Assembly: GCA_003427395.1 (NCBI GenBank)
Contig: BFEA01000033.1
Span: forward strand, 1,103,745 to 1,129,232
DNA from: Chara braunii
Taxonomy: Eukaryota > Streptophyta > Charophyceae > Charales > Characeae
DNA: 25,488 nucleotides
Direction: 5' to 3'
The notes beneath the pieces were generated by a model. The model made no database searches, was not told where the DNA came from, and saw nothing but the letters and a program-made list of their open reading frames with translations. The position numbers were made by a program, and so were the translations under genes. Positions 9,917 to 19,289 of this stretch are shown here, piece by piece (the first letter of the stretch is position 1; the number at the start of each line of letters is the position of its first letter).

Positions 9917-10132
9917 CTAGGCTTTAACCTGACTAACACCTATCGAAGAGGCATGGGAAGAGACCTGGGACATTGCAGAAACGGTAGCCTTTGCTGCCTC
10001 GGCCTTGGCTCTAATGTGCGCTGCTGCCACAGCTGCTAGTGCCATCACTGCGTTGGCTGCTGCCACCTGTATCTTTTGTGAGACCCTACTCTCCTCAGCT
10101 GTTCTACGCTGTCTCCTTTCCTTGCGTGGTCT
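9917..10132 (-). CDS. Possible fragment of an Ala-rich helical protein
   Basis: A 71-codon stretch open between a TAA at 10133-10135 and the TAG at 9917-9919, without an upstream ATG, so if coding it is an exon or a remnant. It starts with a basic block (RPRKERRQRR), continues with TAEESRVSQK, then a long Ala-rich helix (VAAANAVMALAAVAAAHIRA, then KAEAAKA) and a Ser-rich tail. The pattern suits one continuous amphipathic helix. No family is recognised. Chance is possible, since GCN-rich sequence is poor in stops. Confidence 0.25.
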   Translation of the reverse strand, partial: RPRKERRQRRTAEESRVSQKIQVAAANAVMALAAVAAAHIRAKAEAAKATVSAMSQVSSHASSIGVSQVKA

Positions 10133-11394
10133 TTAACATCAAGCAAGTGGTCGACCGACAAAGTGTCCGTCCACGGGCAATCCTCCCCTCATCCTAGTCT
10201 ATGTGTCTCAACCTTACTATCATCTTCACACCAAAGCTACACGTGGCATGCAATCTGAACTAGTGTCCTCACTGGGACCTACCGCAGTGTGGCACCCAAC
10301 CGCTTAATAAATAAAATTAAATCTACGGTCCATATTTATCAAGAAGCAGTCGAGCGATAACAACAGATAGTTTCAGACCCTTGCAAACAATTCTACTTCT
10401 GCTTTTGACTAATCTGAAACAGATGCTCGCAGAAAGAATAAACAACTACTATCTATGCAACAGTTTGTTAGCTATTAGCAGTCCGTCACAACTAACTAAA
10501 CAAAAGTAAAAATAAAATCAGTTGTTGAAATGCATCCTGAATGGAAATACTGCAATATTGAGCAATCGAGCAATTACTGGAATCTTCCCTCCCCCTATAT
10601 CCCTCTTGAATAGTCACTTTGTGTCGACGTCCTGTAGCTCTGGTTCAACGGCGTGTCTAAAGGTATACAATCGGCCCACTGGTGCCCACCCCTGTGCCCC
10701 AACTCAGTACCAGACCGGCCAGCCCTGTCCATACTATTTTTATACTCACGTACAACACGAGTCTCTTTATAGACTGTTCGGTACTCATTTCTCCCTCATA
10801 GGGCTGGCATGCCCGACATGACCTCTACAACGCAGCAAGCAGACCAAAGGACAAGCGGCAAAGCACGCGTGTACTGGTCCCAACGGGTTGGGATGGTGAC
10901 TGTGACCCGACTGCTTTGTTCAAGGCCCTTCAGAGGCAACACCCGTCTCCCACTAGCTGGCTTCCCAGGAAGAATGTGGACTCTCAAGGTTGAGCGCTCG
11001 CGACACCTCACAATGAGAGGACTCTCAAGACATAACTCACTTGCTCACGGTAAGAAGTAACGAAGAGGGTAGATAAGGTACGGAGCAACGTACCTCATAA
11101 TCCTGCCCCCAACCACAGATTTCTCACCAGTAACCTGTCGTGAATTTATGATGACCAGTCGATGCCTCGGCACAACCCACAATGCAATGCAGTTCCACCT
11201 CGGCTTAAATTGCCATGTCAGCAAGCTCTCACCATCCAACGTGCACCCCTACGTCACCACATAGCCTTCCAGGCGTGCCCTCACAACTCAGGGCCGCCTA
11301 TACACCAACGCACAAGCATTATCACTGCCCCACCATTTCCCAACGAAGCACCAAACAGCTATTGCGAAAGAACCAGCGGAGTGGTTCGAACCAA
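10133..11394. other. Intergenic, no supported gene
   Basis: Frames such as plus 10522-10821 and plus 10809-11060 overlap minus-strand frames and show no domain. GGTTGGGTGCC near 9639 recurs inverted as GGCACCCAACC near 10295, with A-rich DNA beside each. The stretch ends at the primer-binding site at 11395. Confidence 0.45.
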
Positions 11395-11405
11395 CTCTGA
11401 TACCA
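11395..11405 (-). promoter_or_regulatory. LTR-element primer-binding site (initiator Met tRNA)
   Basis: The plus strand reads CTCTGATACCA, the 3' end of plant initiator-methionine tRNA. A minus-strand RNA would therefore carry its complement, the usual primer-binding site of plant Ty3/gypsy elements. An LTR end is expected to its right at about 11409, where TTACAAGG resembles TTGCAAGG behind the site at 14937. No gag or pol is left on its expected side. Confidence 0.5.
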
Positions 11406-11408
11406 AAT

Positions 11409-11755
11409 TACAAGGAAAATGAGCAATAGCAAAATGATACATTCCAGATTGCAAAATCAAAAGCCAAAAAGTCCAACGTTGTCCAGAAAGCAGAAATGCG
11501 CTGATGTTACACCAACGGAGAACCAAAGCACCGAATCCGAATGTCAATGAGAGCATACTCTCACCACCACCAACATATGCATCCAGAGCCCTTCCTCCTA
11601 CTTGGCGCTCAACGCCCAGACTACAATCACACAGCTACTACCAGCCTACGAATTGACAATGCAACCTGTTGACGTCAGCATCAACAACCGAAGTACATGA
11701 AGATGCCGACCCTGTGGACCATCGCAAGACCAGGTATGTGCCCCCACATCATCAT

Positions 11756-11758
<3 letters not shown>
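11409..11758 (-). repeat. Probable LTR-like sequence next to a primer-binding site
   Basis: Its first bases resemble those at 14951 (CAAGGAAAATGA against CAAGGAATATGA), and both follow a primer-binding site after three bases. The far end of the LTR was not found; a long CT array starts at 11759. No coding frame is supported. Confidence 0.3.

Positions 11759-11822
<64 letters not shown>
11759..11822. repeat. (CT)n microsatellite, about 64 bp
   Basis: Uninterrupted CT/TC dinucleotide run. The frames across it (Leu/Ser on the plus strand, Arg/Glu on the minus strand) are artefacts. Confidence 0.97.
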
Positions 11823-11826
<4 letters not shown>

Positions 11827-12400
11827 TCTTTACCCATGTCTTCCTCCCCATACACGAAGACCACCACCACCTCCATTGGTTGTCCAAGCCAAGCCCTGGC
11901 TATGTAGGGCTGACGATGGCGCTGCCCTCAACAGCGCTCTGCCTTCTTCCAGCGCCTGTGCGCACTGCCTGGCACCTAGTGCTAACGCACAGCGCACAGC
12001 CTGCGAGCGCACGCTCAAGCAGCGTTGCCGCATGCACTGCCTAGAGCCCGAATGAGCCCACCAGTGGCGAGCTCTTTCCTTTATGGAAAGTGCTCGCCCA
12101 ATTTGCTGCCTGGCTGGGCCTGGTGTGTTTCCAGTAGCTTCTGATCGGGCCAAAGTGTTTGCGCCCAGGGCCATTCAGACATTGGCCTGGGACCAAATTG
12201 GGTAGGCCTGCCCAACCACCCAGGAGTAAACATGAGAATCTCCCTGCTTCGCCTGTGCTGTTGGAAGAGCCTAGAAGGCTCATGAATTATTTCTGATTCT
12301 CACGAGTACGGAGGATGTAACCAACTAGTGCATGGAAACTGTCTGGCGCCCACCAAACATTGCCAAAATTGACGAACTCATGCCATATTGAAATTCAGGG
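11823..12400. other. Intergenic, no supported gene
   Basis: GC-rich sequence with overlapping frames on both strands (minus 11830-12174, minus 12041-12283) and no domain. It leads into the paired hairpins at 12401 and 12585. Confidence 0.45.
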
Positions 12401-12423
12401 GCCCGCCTTTACTTAGGGCGGGC
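12401..12423. repeat. GC hairpin, copy 1
   Basis: GCCCGCC and GGCGGGC form a perfect 7-bp stem around a nine-base loop, TTTACTTAG. A nearly identical 23-base copy with two substitutions lies at 12585-12607. It is followed by no T run, so it is not a bacterial-type terminator. Confidence 0.7.
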
Positions 12424-12584
12424 TCATACTTGCTGAAAGGGCCCTACAGTGGCCTGTCAAGGAGCTAACTCGTAACCAAGCCTCGTCGAAGATCCATGCC
12501 CACATGGGGGTTCCAACAGGCTCTGCTTGGGCCCCTCAGCCTGGTCTCATAACCCTATAAACAGGCATTGGCACATATTTGCAG

Positions 12585-12607
12585 GTCCGCCTTCACTTAG
12601 GGCGGGC
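12585..12607. repeat. GC hairpin, copy 2
   Basis: GTCCGCC and GGCGGGC with loop TTCACTTAG. Against copy 1, the stem change C to T is tolerated as a G-T pair and the loop has one T to C change. The copies are 184 bases apart in the same orientation. Confidence 0.7.
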
Positions 12608-12726
12608 ACGGCACTTTCAGACACTGCCGAAGGACTAAATCCTCGCAATCCGAAAAAAAGAAAAAAAAAGGTTAAAATTAAAAATTCACGATTTTGGGGA
12701 CTAATTAGGGTTATCTAATAAACTAC

Positions 12727-12728
<2 letters not shown>

Positions 12729-12775
<47 letters not shown>
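12729..12775. repeat. (AATC)n tetranucleotide microsatellite
   Basis: About twelve AATC units, followed by TGATCGATTGATCG, which partly mirrors the unit. Confidence 0.95.
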
Positions 12776-12841
12776 TGATCGATTGATCGTTCGTCCGCTT
12801 GCACGCGTCAGGTCAGGCTTTTGTCCTGATTCACGTGCGGG

Positions 12842-12853
12842 GCTCTGATACCA
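12842..12853 (-). promoter_or_regulatory. LTR-element primer-binding site, exact initiator Met match
   Basis: GCTCTGATACCA on the plus strand equals the last 12 bases of plant initiator-methionine tRNA. Two bases later TGACACATG could be the LTR end (on the minus strand the LTR would end in CA). The gag-pol that should lie to its left is absent; an AATC array lies there instead. Confidence 0.6.
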
Positions 12854-12855
12854 AC

Positions 12856-13239
12856 TGACACATGCCCAGTTGGGCAATGTGTATGGAGCCAAGGATCCGC
12901 AAAGTGATGGAAAGGACTGAAATGGACAGTGCAATGTCAGCGAAGCATCAACAAGCAATGTACATCCCGATACATACAAAATGGCACAATGTAGCGCAGT
13001 GGAAGACTGAAAGATAAGACCTGATCTGACTGAAACTGACGTGACATCCCATCATACACCACAATTGTGAGAGAGGAAGGAGGGACGACATACATAGGGC
13101 CTCGTTAGACACTCCTTATGGACCCGAAATCCACAAGGAAGTGCTCGTTCCACCTGTCCTTGGAGACGATTCGTGAAAAAAAAATTGAAAACAGCACAAG
13201 GAAATTTCCTTGTGGCGTCCTTGTGGCTACAGCCAATTT
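12856..13239 (-). repeat. LTR-like or foreign segment joined to the element-2 integrase
   Basis: It starts with TG two bases after the primer-binding site and contains a short inverted repeat, GCCCAGTTGGGC. It has no gypsy protein similarity and joins the degraded integrase C-terminus at about 13240, where the minus-strand frame (13105-13374) continues into unrelated residues. The joint looks like an insertion or deletion breakpoint. Extent uncertain. Confidence 0.3.
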
Positions 13240-13712
13240 TTCTGAATCCCCATCAGGAACAAACTCTTTAGATTTAACCCATACCAGATCACCTACAACA
13301 AATTGAGAAGGTCTTCTATGCTTATTTGCTTGTTCTATCATCTGATGTTGTGTTTTTACTATATTTTCCTTCACCTTTTCAATATCTTTCTAATCTGTAT
13401 CGCAAACTCGCTTGTTCCTAGTGGAAGCTTATGTACTTGATCCAGATTCAGGCGATCAATAAGTCTACGTGGTCGTCATCCCAAATGCGGCTCCATCGGA
13501 GTCTTGCATGTAGACAGGTGAACAGAGTTGTTATAGGCACTAGCACCTTTGGGCAAATGTTCGTCCTAGTTAATTTGGTCGGGACATGTACATACGCAAC
13601 GTTTCTGCAAAATCTTGTTCATTTGCTCAGTCTGGCCGTTTGTCTCAGGATGTCTACCTTATGAGCCATAGATGTTCATTAGTTGCTGCCACTGTTCACT
13701 TGTGAATCTATG
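13240..13712 (-). pseudogene. Element 2 integrase, C-terminal half (broken)
   Basis: Continues the integrase of the next entry in other frames. Visible pieces in order: FTSEQWQQLM, which normally follows the second catalytic Asp; a gap where several codons are missing; then HPETNGQTEQMN with the third catalytic Glu in GQTE; and finally FVVGDLVWVKSKEF, the conserved start of the integrase C-terminal domain. In-frame stops and at least one frameshift separate these. Similarity ends near 13240, so the GPF-type module and any chromodomain are lost. Clearly inactive. Confidence 0.8.
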
Positions 13713-14183
13713 TCACTTAATCGTTAAGGGATGTCCATAATCCTTCACCCAATGGTTAAAGAATTCTCGGATTAATAATTTTAACTTCGCTTCCACTGAC
13801 AATGCTACGAATACAGCATATTTACTGAACATGTCAACGATAACCATGACTTGCGTCTTTCCATTCCTGCTTTTTACCTTAGTGTCCATAAAGTCAATAG
13901 ACACAGAGTCTCCTGGACCTCTTGGGATTGGCAAAGGCTTCAGTAGACCAAGGGGAGGTTGAGTGGTGCTCTTATTTCGTTGGCACACTTGACAACCTTG
14001 CACATACGCAATGCAATCGGGTTTTATGCGAGGCCAAGTGTAGGAACGCGAAAGAGTTGCATAAGTCTTTTTCCATCCAAAATGGCCTTTGGTGTCGTGA
14101 CAGTCCCCCAATATCAAACTTTTGATCTCTTCCTCATTTGGAATACAAAGCCTATCATGCACATCCTTTCTTTCAAACAGCAA
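13713..14183 (-). pseudogene. Element 2 integrase, zinc finger and catalytic core start
   Basis: 156 codons of Ty3/gypsy integrase, which joins element DNA to the host chromosome. The HHCC zinc finger is complete: HDTKGHFG with the two His, then CQVCQRNK with the two Cys. After the usual LLKPLPIPRGPGDSVSIDFM comes the first catalytic Asp (SIDFM), and MVIVDMFSKYAVFVAL follows. The frame ends at LTIK then TGA, just where the VSD motif with the second catalytic Asp should stand; the bases AGTGAC remain but out of frame. It lies between the RNase H remnant upstream and the C-terminal pieces downstream, each in a different frame. Confidence 0.88.
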
Positions 14184-14455
14184 TCCTTGTGTAATACGAT
14201 AGTTAGGAAACTATTGAAACGTTTCTTGTATACTCTTAATCATCGCCCATAAACAGGATTTGTGGAATACGCACTTTTAATTTTCTCTTACAGGTCGGTG
14301 CCTACATTTAGATATGTTACAATGACACCGAAGAAATCAGATCTTCGACTTAGCGCATCAGCAACAACGTTATACTTATCCTTAACTGACTTTAGCTCAA
14401 AATCATACTGATCAATCCCGGCGGCCCACCTAGTCAATTTAGGCGTCATCCGGGT
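14184..14455 (-). pseudogene. Element 2 RNase H-integrase connection
   Basis: Translating past the TAG after RWFKT gives TRMTPKLTRWAAGIDQYDFE and then VVADALSRRSDFFG. The VVADALSRR string is typical of the segment linking RNase H to integrase in Ty3/gypsy Pol. Further stops follow before the integrase frame at 14183. The first stop probably replaced a Gln codon (CAG to TAG). Confidence 0.75.
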
Positions 14456-14731
14456 CTACGTTTTAAACCAGCGAAGTGTCTCGTGATCCGAGTACACTTT
14501 GAAGTGGCGTCCTAAGAGATAGTGTCGCCAGTGATCTAGAGCTTCTCGGAGAGCAAACAACTCCCTTTTATACGTTGAAGCAGCGGCCTTCTTATTAGGC
14601 AGTCGTCGGGACATAAACTCAACAGGCTTGTATCCATTTCCATCATCTTGTTGGAGTACCACACCTATCCCGTATTGACTGGCGTCGGTTGTAACGACAA
14701 AGGGCAAAGAAGGATCAGCAACCTCAGCCAA
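14456..14731 (-). pseudogene. Element 2 RNase H domain, 5'-truncated
   Basis: RNase H degrades the RNA strand during reverse transcription. Visible are DPSLPFVVTTDASQYGIG with the first catalytic Asp in TTDAS, then PVEFMSRRLPNKKAAASTYKREL with the Glu, and YSDHETLRWFKT with the next Asp, so this domain itself is well kept. Protein similarity stops at about 14732; the frame runs on to 14845 into unrelated DNA, so reverse transcriptase, protease and Gag are missing from this copy. A stop follows RWFKT. The second element at 19350-19690 encodes a close relative. Confidence 0.85.
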
Positions 14732-14936
14732 ATGCCACATCGGCATGCTCTCATCATCGTACATACACCGGTTGTCGCCCCTGCTCCCACGTTGTTGCCA
14801 CATCCTTCCTGCAGTGCACCCTCTACCCGGATGCCACATCAACAAGCCAGTGCCAAAGTATCCTCACTGCCCAAAAGCATCGTCAACTCACCAAGTAACA
14901 ATGTCACCAGCCCCGGTTAATGGCAAGCACGAACCA
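14732..14936 (-). other. Leader-like segment between RNase H remnant and a primer-binding site
   Basis: No gypsy protein similarity. It contains TGCCACATC words also seen in the repeats at 17040-17270 and 24440-24600, and sits directly left of a primer-binding site, where the untranslated leader of a minus-strand element belongs. Probably the remainder of another element inserted into, or recombined with, the RNase H gene. Confidence 0.35.
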
Positions 14937-14948
14937 GCTGTGATACCA
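14937..14948 (-). promoter_or_regulatory. LTR-element primer-binding site (11 of 12 match)
   Basis: GCTGTGATACCA differs by one base from the 3' end of plant initiator-methionine tRNA. TGCAAGGAATATG, a plausible LTR end, starts four bases further right at 14952. Confidence 0.5.
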
Positions 14949-14951
14949 AAT

Positions 14952-15327
14952 TGCAAGGAATATGAATGAGAACAATATACAGAAAGCAAAGTTGCGAAAT
15001 CGCACAGATGTCCAAGTAGTCATGTACCAAGCAGAGAGCATAAATGCGCCAAGATTCCATCCACATAAGAGCGTTACAATGAACCATAGCTACATCGGAC
15101 CGGACCCTGGACCCCAGACCCCGGACCTCCCGGACCCTTCCGGAGTTATTCGGACCGACCCGGACTCCTCGTTCTCCTTTACTCCTCCCCCTCCTCGTCG
15201 GAGCTATGGTGTAAGGGGGGAGTGTGTGTACAGGGCCTAGCCACGCCATGCGCAAATTAGTGATGTGGCACATATGCACTTTCTTTTTTTTCTTTTTTTT
15301 AAAAAAAGGGTGTGTGTGTGTATGGGG

Positions 15328-15330
<3 letters not shown>
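14952..15330 (-). repeat. LTR-like sequence containing a CGGAC motif cluster
   Basis: Begins with TG next to the primer-binding site and resembles the start of the segment at 11409. At 15098-15171 it holds six CGGAC words in 74 bases. The far LTR end was not found. A TG run and a run of G lead into the AG array at 15331. Confidence 0.35.

Positions 15331-15392
<62 letters not shown>
15331..15392. repeat. (AG)31 microsatellite
   Basis: Uninterrupted AG array directly after GTGTGTGTGTATGGGGGGG. Frames across it are Arg/Glu or Leu/Ser artefacts. Confidence 0.97.
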
Positions 15393-15393
<1 letters not shown>

Positions 15394-15761
15394 AACCACA
15401 ACAACGGGTCCTCTTAACACGGATCAGGCCCATGCAGGCCATCTGAAGGGTCCTCACAGCCATGTAGTGCGAAACCCCCACAAAATCGAGGCAGGCAGCG
15501 CATATGAAGTAGAGCACGAGCTGGCCGAATATATAGTCATGATTCGAGTTCAGGTATGTGTTTCAGCAATTATGGGTTTCTCGCGTAGCTAGGACCTGTT
15601 GATCTCTGGCATTCTCTGCACGTGACTCTTAGGGCTTGGCTGCACTACTCACGAAATGTGCAAAATTAGAATGAATCTTCTGCACAACGTGGAATAATAC
15701 GTGTTTTGTCTTTTGTGCATTTGGTGAGTAGAGGCCCTTAGGGCCACTGCACATATTCCTA
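15393..15761. other. Intergenic, no supported gene
   Basis: Frames here either run in from the AG array or lack any domain. Nothing else was seen. Confidence 0.5.
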
Positions 15762-15840
15762 AGAAAAGAAAAATGAGAAAAGAAAAGAAAAACGAGAAAA
15801 GAAAAGGAAAACAAAAGAAGAAGAAAAAAAAAAGAAAACA
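15762..15840. repeat. GAAAA-type A-rich tract
   Basis: Irregular AAGAAAAG and GAGAAAAGAAAA units. The antisense frames (minus 15629-15925) are Phe/Leu-rich artefacts of the tract. Confidence 0.8.
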
Positions 15841-16317
15841 GAGAAATAGTGACCCATAACCGAGATGCACAGACCTGAATTTGAATCCAGACTATATATT
15901 CTCTGCCCACGCTCACGAAGTACAAGTTTGAATTGTACCTCTAGGATCCTGGCTAGTATGCTGTAGGGATCCTATTGAAAAGAGGCTGGACCCAACTAGG
16001 ACAGCTTTGGGGTATGGTGTGGCCCCGACTTTTCTCCCTATTCCTTTCTGATTTTCAGAAGCGAGCGGAATGTTTGGCCACCCCACGCTGTCCTTTCAAC
16101 TTTTTCATTTATTTATTTTTTTAGTGCGCCGCTGCAACCACGGAAAAAAAAAAAAAAAAAAAAAAAAACACAACAACAACCTCGTTTTCTGGGCCGTTTG
16201 GATCGTCGGTGAGGTTGGTAAAAAATAAGGCACTATTTCTTTTGGGCGGCCCAGGGCATGAACAATCGCCCCCGACCACCGAAAAAAAAAATTGGCCATT
16301 GGGCTAGGGCCCTCACA
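15841..16317. other. Intergenic with a poly(A) run
   Basis: No gene seen. 25 consecutive A residues at 16144-16168 follow ACCACGG. They could mark the tail of an old retroposed copy, but no body with recognisable similarity was found to the left. Confidence 0.45.
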
Positions 16318-16392
16318 TCCGGACCAAGATCCGGACCCGGACCCCGGACCACGAACGGTCCGGATCCCTGTCCAGTGGTCCGGATCGTAGCC
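16318..16392. repeat. CGGAC/GTCCG motif cluster, second copy (inverted)
   Basis: Four CGGAC and two GTCCG words in 75 bases. Read on the minus strand, the flank and motif (GGCTACGATCCGGACC) match AGCTACATCGGACCGG at about 15088, so this is a diverged inverted copy of the cluster at 15098-15171. Confidence 0.55.
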
Positions 16393-16756
16393 ATGCAATG
16401 AACTCATGAGCCAATGTTCAAGCCCTCATGCCACACCAACGCAATATCCAATGTCGCTCCAATTGTATGGCGCCCAGCGCCCTACCTATTCTACCTAGCG
16501 TATCCTACCACAACCGCATTCACGCAATAGGCTCACTTCGACTTTGAAGACCAATATACATGACGTCAACACCATAGCCAACCTCCCTCATGCACCAGGT
16601 ATTAACCTTCTGTCACCAGGTCACAAATGGTTAACATATCTTGTCTCCCCTCATCACCCGCTGACCACCCACAGGTCCCACACTCGCCTCCTTCCTAAAG
16701 ACCACCAATCGCCTCTTACCCCCTTGCACCATACAGCACGAGCATGGCTGCCCTGT
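16393..16756. other. Intergenic left flank of the large gypsy element
   Basis: C-rich, G-poor sequence without a supported gene. The frame at plus 16544-16759 has no domain. It differs from the left flank of the matching repeat at 24168. Confidence 0.45.
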
Positions 16757-17419
16757 TGACCCTCTCCTTCTCCGGGCTTCTCCCCTCTTCACGTTGACAA
16801 TGATAATAAGATTATTCCTGATCACACACGGAAGTGCCACATGGCACTCAATCTCATGAAAAACACGAAGACAATGCAGATTCCAGTATCGACTTCAAAC
16901 CCACGTGAGTACCCGTTCTCCCTCAACCACAGATCCCGATCTTCCTCCTCTTCACAACCAGTCACTTCATGTAGACAGCATGGACAATGTGTCGTCAACA
17001 ATCAAAAACAGGTGGCAATTGCCCCCTCATCAATGTAAACCAGTAGTAGCGCTACATCAGTAAGCCACGCAGACCACAGACAGCGCCACGTTAGCATGCC
17101 ACGTAGACCATAGGCAGCGCCACGTATACTAGAGGCAGCGCCACATCAACATATCGCCTAGACCATAGGCAACGCCACGTATACCAAAGGCAACGCCGCA
17201 TTAGCATGCCATGTAAACCAGAGGCGGCGCCACATATACCAGAGGCACCGTCACATCAACATGGCATGGAACACTGAAGAAGCGTCGACATGCTGCCTCC
17301 TACTCATGTCGTTGTCTGCAGCGCTTGTGCACAGCCAGCATAAAGCTAGCATGGTGTCAAAATCGAGCCTGCGTCAAAGCAGCATAGCAAAACTGAATGC
17401 CTTAACTCTTTCGAGGCCA
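16757..17419 (-). repeat. Left (3') terminal repeat of the gypsy element
   Basis: Aligns over its length in the same orientation with 24168-24753. Both begin TGACCCTCTCCTTCTCCGGG and end near CGAGGCCA, giving the TG...CA ends of an LTR and an imperfect terminal inverted repeat. This copy is 663 bases against 586, mainly because its internal minisatellite has more units. It is separated from the Pol stop by about 400 bases rather than sitting directly beside a polypurine tract, which is unusual. Confidence 0.7.
17040..17270. repeat. Minisatellite in the left repeat (about seven units)
   Basis: Units of about 21 bases resembling GCCACGTATACCAAAGGCAGC alternate with shorter spacers such as GCCACATCAACAT. 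Seven AGGCAGC-type cores can be counted, against about four in the right repeat. Confidence 0.75.
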
Positions 17420-17815
17420 ACCTTAAGTAGCAATACGTGAGGTTGTCTGGCCTCGGTGCTTTTCTCTTCAATCGTCCAGATTGACTCACAAAGTGTGAGT
17501 GCTTGACATGCGGTCTAGGCTAGGTACCTGTGGACTTTGACTGATTGGTGGACCGATAGTTGACTAAAGTCAACTGTCACACGTCATACCCTAAATTCGT
17601 GAAGGGTTTTTTTTGCCCTTGTTAGGCGTGGGCTGGGGGTGGCTAAGTAGGCCCGCTGATGACCCTCAATTCCACGAGACATTTGGCAAGTTATTGCATT
17701 TCTCCCGACTCGATTTTTGTGTTCCATTGCAGAAAATTAATTAATTCTACGTTAACCCACATTCATATGCATCAATAATATCAAGAGCAGTGAGTGGGAG
17801 TTTTTTCCTACTAAA
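17420..17815 (-). other. Non-coding segment between Pol and left repeat
   Basis: No coding frame. A purine run on the minus strand (AGGAAAAAA, about 17800-17808) directly behind the Pol stop could be the polypurine tract, but the terminal repeat does not start beside it. Another purine stretch lies at about 17460-17473. Confidence 0.4.
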
Positions 17816-18136
17816 TCATCCGGCCTTAGATGAAGGTTGGGATTTGAACTTTATCTTGTCCTTCTTCTGAGGTCGTCCTTTGCCACCTGTAGAGCAATAA
17901 CCATGTTCCAATATTTTCTCAACTTCGTAACCTCCATCCATAGAAGGTAAAGTCATAAATTGCCTATTTGGAAAATCGTCACTTTCTACATAAGGTAGCA
18001 ACTTAGACGCGTGAAAAACAGGGTATATCCTAAGATGTGGAGGTTTATCTATACGGTAAGAAGGTTCATCTTCACCTCCAATTACTTTGAGAACTTCCCA
18101 GGGTCCATAGTAGACAGGTAGCAGTTTTTGACACAC
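17816..18136 (-). pseudogene. Gypsy integrase C-terminus with truncated chromodomain
   Basis: 106 codons. LLPVYYGPWEVLKVIG is the GPF/Y-type module at the end of chromoviral integrases, and YPVFHASKLLPYV is the conserved HVSQLK-like segment. YEVEKILEH then matches the start of a chromodomain, which in chromoviruses directs insertion by binding modified histones. The expected YLVKWKG core is not there; the sequence turns into a Lys-rich tail (KGRPQKKDKIKFK) and stops, so the domain is truncated or never complete. A clear relative of plant and algal chromoviruses. Confidence 0.85.
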
Positions 18137-18668
18137 ATTTTCTTCTAAGGAAAACTATTTCTACCTAACCCATACAAAGTGTCCTTCTTGGAATTGTGAA
18201 GGATGACGATGTTTATAAGCTTATTCAATCATTTGCAGTTGGACTTTCTGTATGTTTTCCTTCACCTTCTTGATGTCTTCTTCATACAAAACTGTAAATT
18301 CACGCGTCTCTGGGGGTAGGCTTTGAATTTGGCCCCTCGTTAATGTATCAATGAAACGCCTAGGCTTCCATCCTTTATGCAGTGCGTTAGGTATTCTACC
18401 TATGACAGTATGTATACTGTTGTTATATGCACTGACAATTTTAGGCAAGTTCTCATCCCAGTCAATATGATATGAACGGACATACATTCGCAAAAGTTGT
18501 TAACCAAGAAAATTCATTTGCTCAATTTGATCATTCGTTTCAGGATGTCTGTCTGATAACAATGGTCAATTTGGTTTTATAGACTTCCATCAACTTTTGC
18601 CATTGTTGACTGGTGAATCAAACATTTTTATCTGATACGATAATTTTGAAAAATTCATATTGAAAGAC
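18137..18668 (-). pseudogene. Gypsy integrase, core end and C-terminal domain (broken)
   Basis: Reads IIVSDKNV then a stop, then FTSQQWQKLMEVYKTKL: the second catalytic Asp is in VSD. The third, Glu, is in the degraded HPETDGQTEQ equivalent (NDQIEQMN). From 18493 an open stretch reads YVRSYHIDWDENLPKIVSAYN and LHKGWKPRRFIDTL, typical of the segment after the core. Several stops and a frame change separate the parts. Confidence 0.82.
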
Positions 18669-19289
18669 TCATCCCATTTGAAACTTTTGGATGACTAGTT
18701 CGGTTCTCGCTTCAACAGGCGAAGGAATGAACATAGCATACTTAGAGAATCTATCAACGATTACCATTACCTGACTATTACCGTTTCGACTCTTCGTGAG
18801 GCTCATAAAGTCAATAGAGATAGATTCACCAGACTCACTTGGAATAGGTAGTGGTCGCAATAGTCTCATTGGATTCTCATGTGAGGGTTTGTTCCTTTGA
18901 CAGACAAAGCAAATCTGCATATACTTTAATGCATATTCTTTCATTCCTTTCCACTCAAAACGTTCACGAACATCGACATACGTCTTCTTTTACCACCAAA
19001 GTGTCCTTCTGCATCATATCATTCCCCAATGATCAAACTCTTAATTGATTCTAGGTGAGGAATACACAATCGTTCTTCGGTTTTGTCCAGCAAGAAGAGT
19101 AAGTCATCGGTCATTCGATATTCTGAAAACAACTCGGGGTTCTTTCGTACTGTTCCAATAACAGGACTCCAAATATGATATCTCTCATAAACCTGGCGGA
19201 TCTGCTCTTTCAGTTCATTTCCAATATCGAGATAGGAGACAATAGTTCCAAAGAAATCCGCACGCCTGGACAAAGCATCCGCAACTACG
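18669..19289 (-). pseudogene. Gypsy integrase, zinc finger and first catalytic Asp
   Basis: From right to left: end of the connection (VVADALSRRADFFGTIV), TEERLCIPHLESIKSLIIGE, then the zinc finger. There a stop precedes YDAEGHFGG: the first His of HxxxxH has become Tyr, and a frameshift follows within the next codons. CFVCQRNK supplies the two Cys, LLRPLPIPSESGESISIDFM the first catalytic Asp, and MVIVDRFSKYAMFIP the next conserved block. Homologous to element 2 (13713-14183) but more damaged in the zinc finger. Confidence 0.87.

Noticed and set aside
11380-11405. Possible tRNA 3' half (GGTTCGAACC followed by CTCTGATACCA)
   Set aside because: T-arm and acceptor spacing do not fit a tRNA, and no 5' half lies upstream; the primer-binding site explains the CTCTGATACCA.
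16144-16168. 25-base poly(A) as the tail of a SINE or processed gene
   Set aside because: No recognisable body, promoter boxes or target-site duplication could be found next to it.
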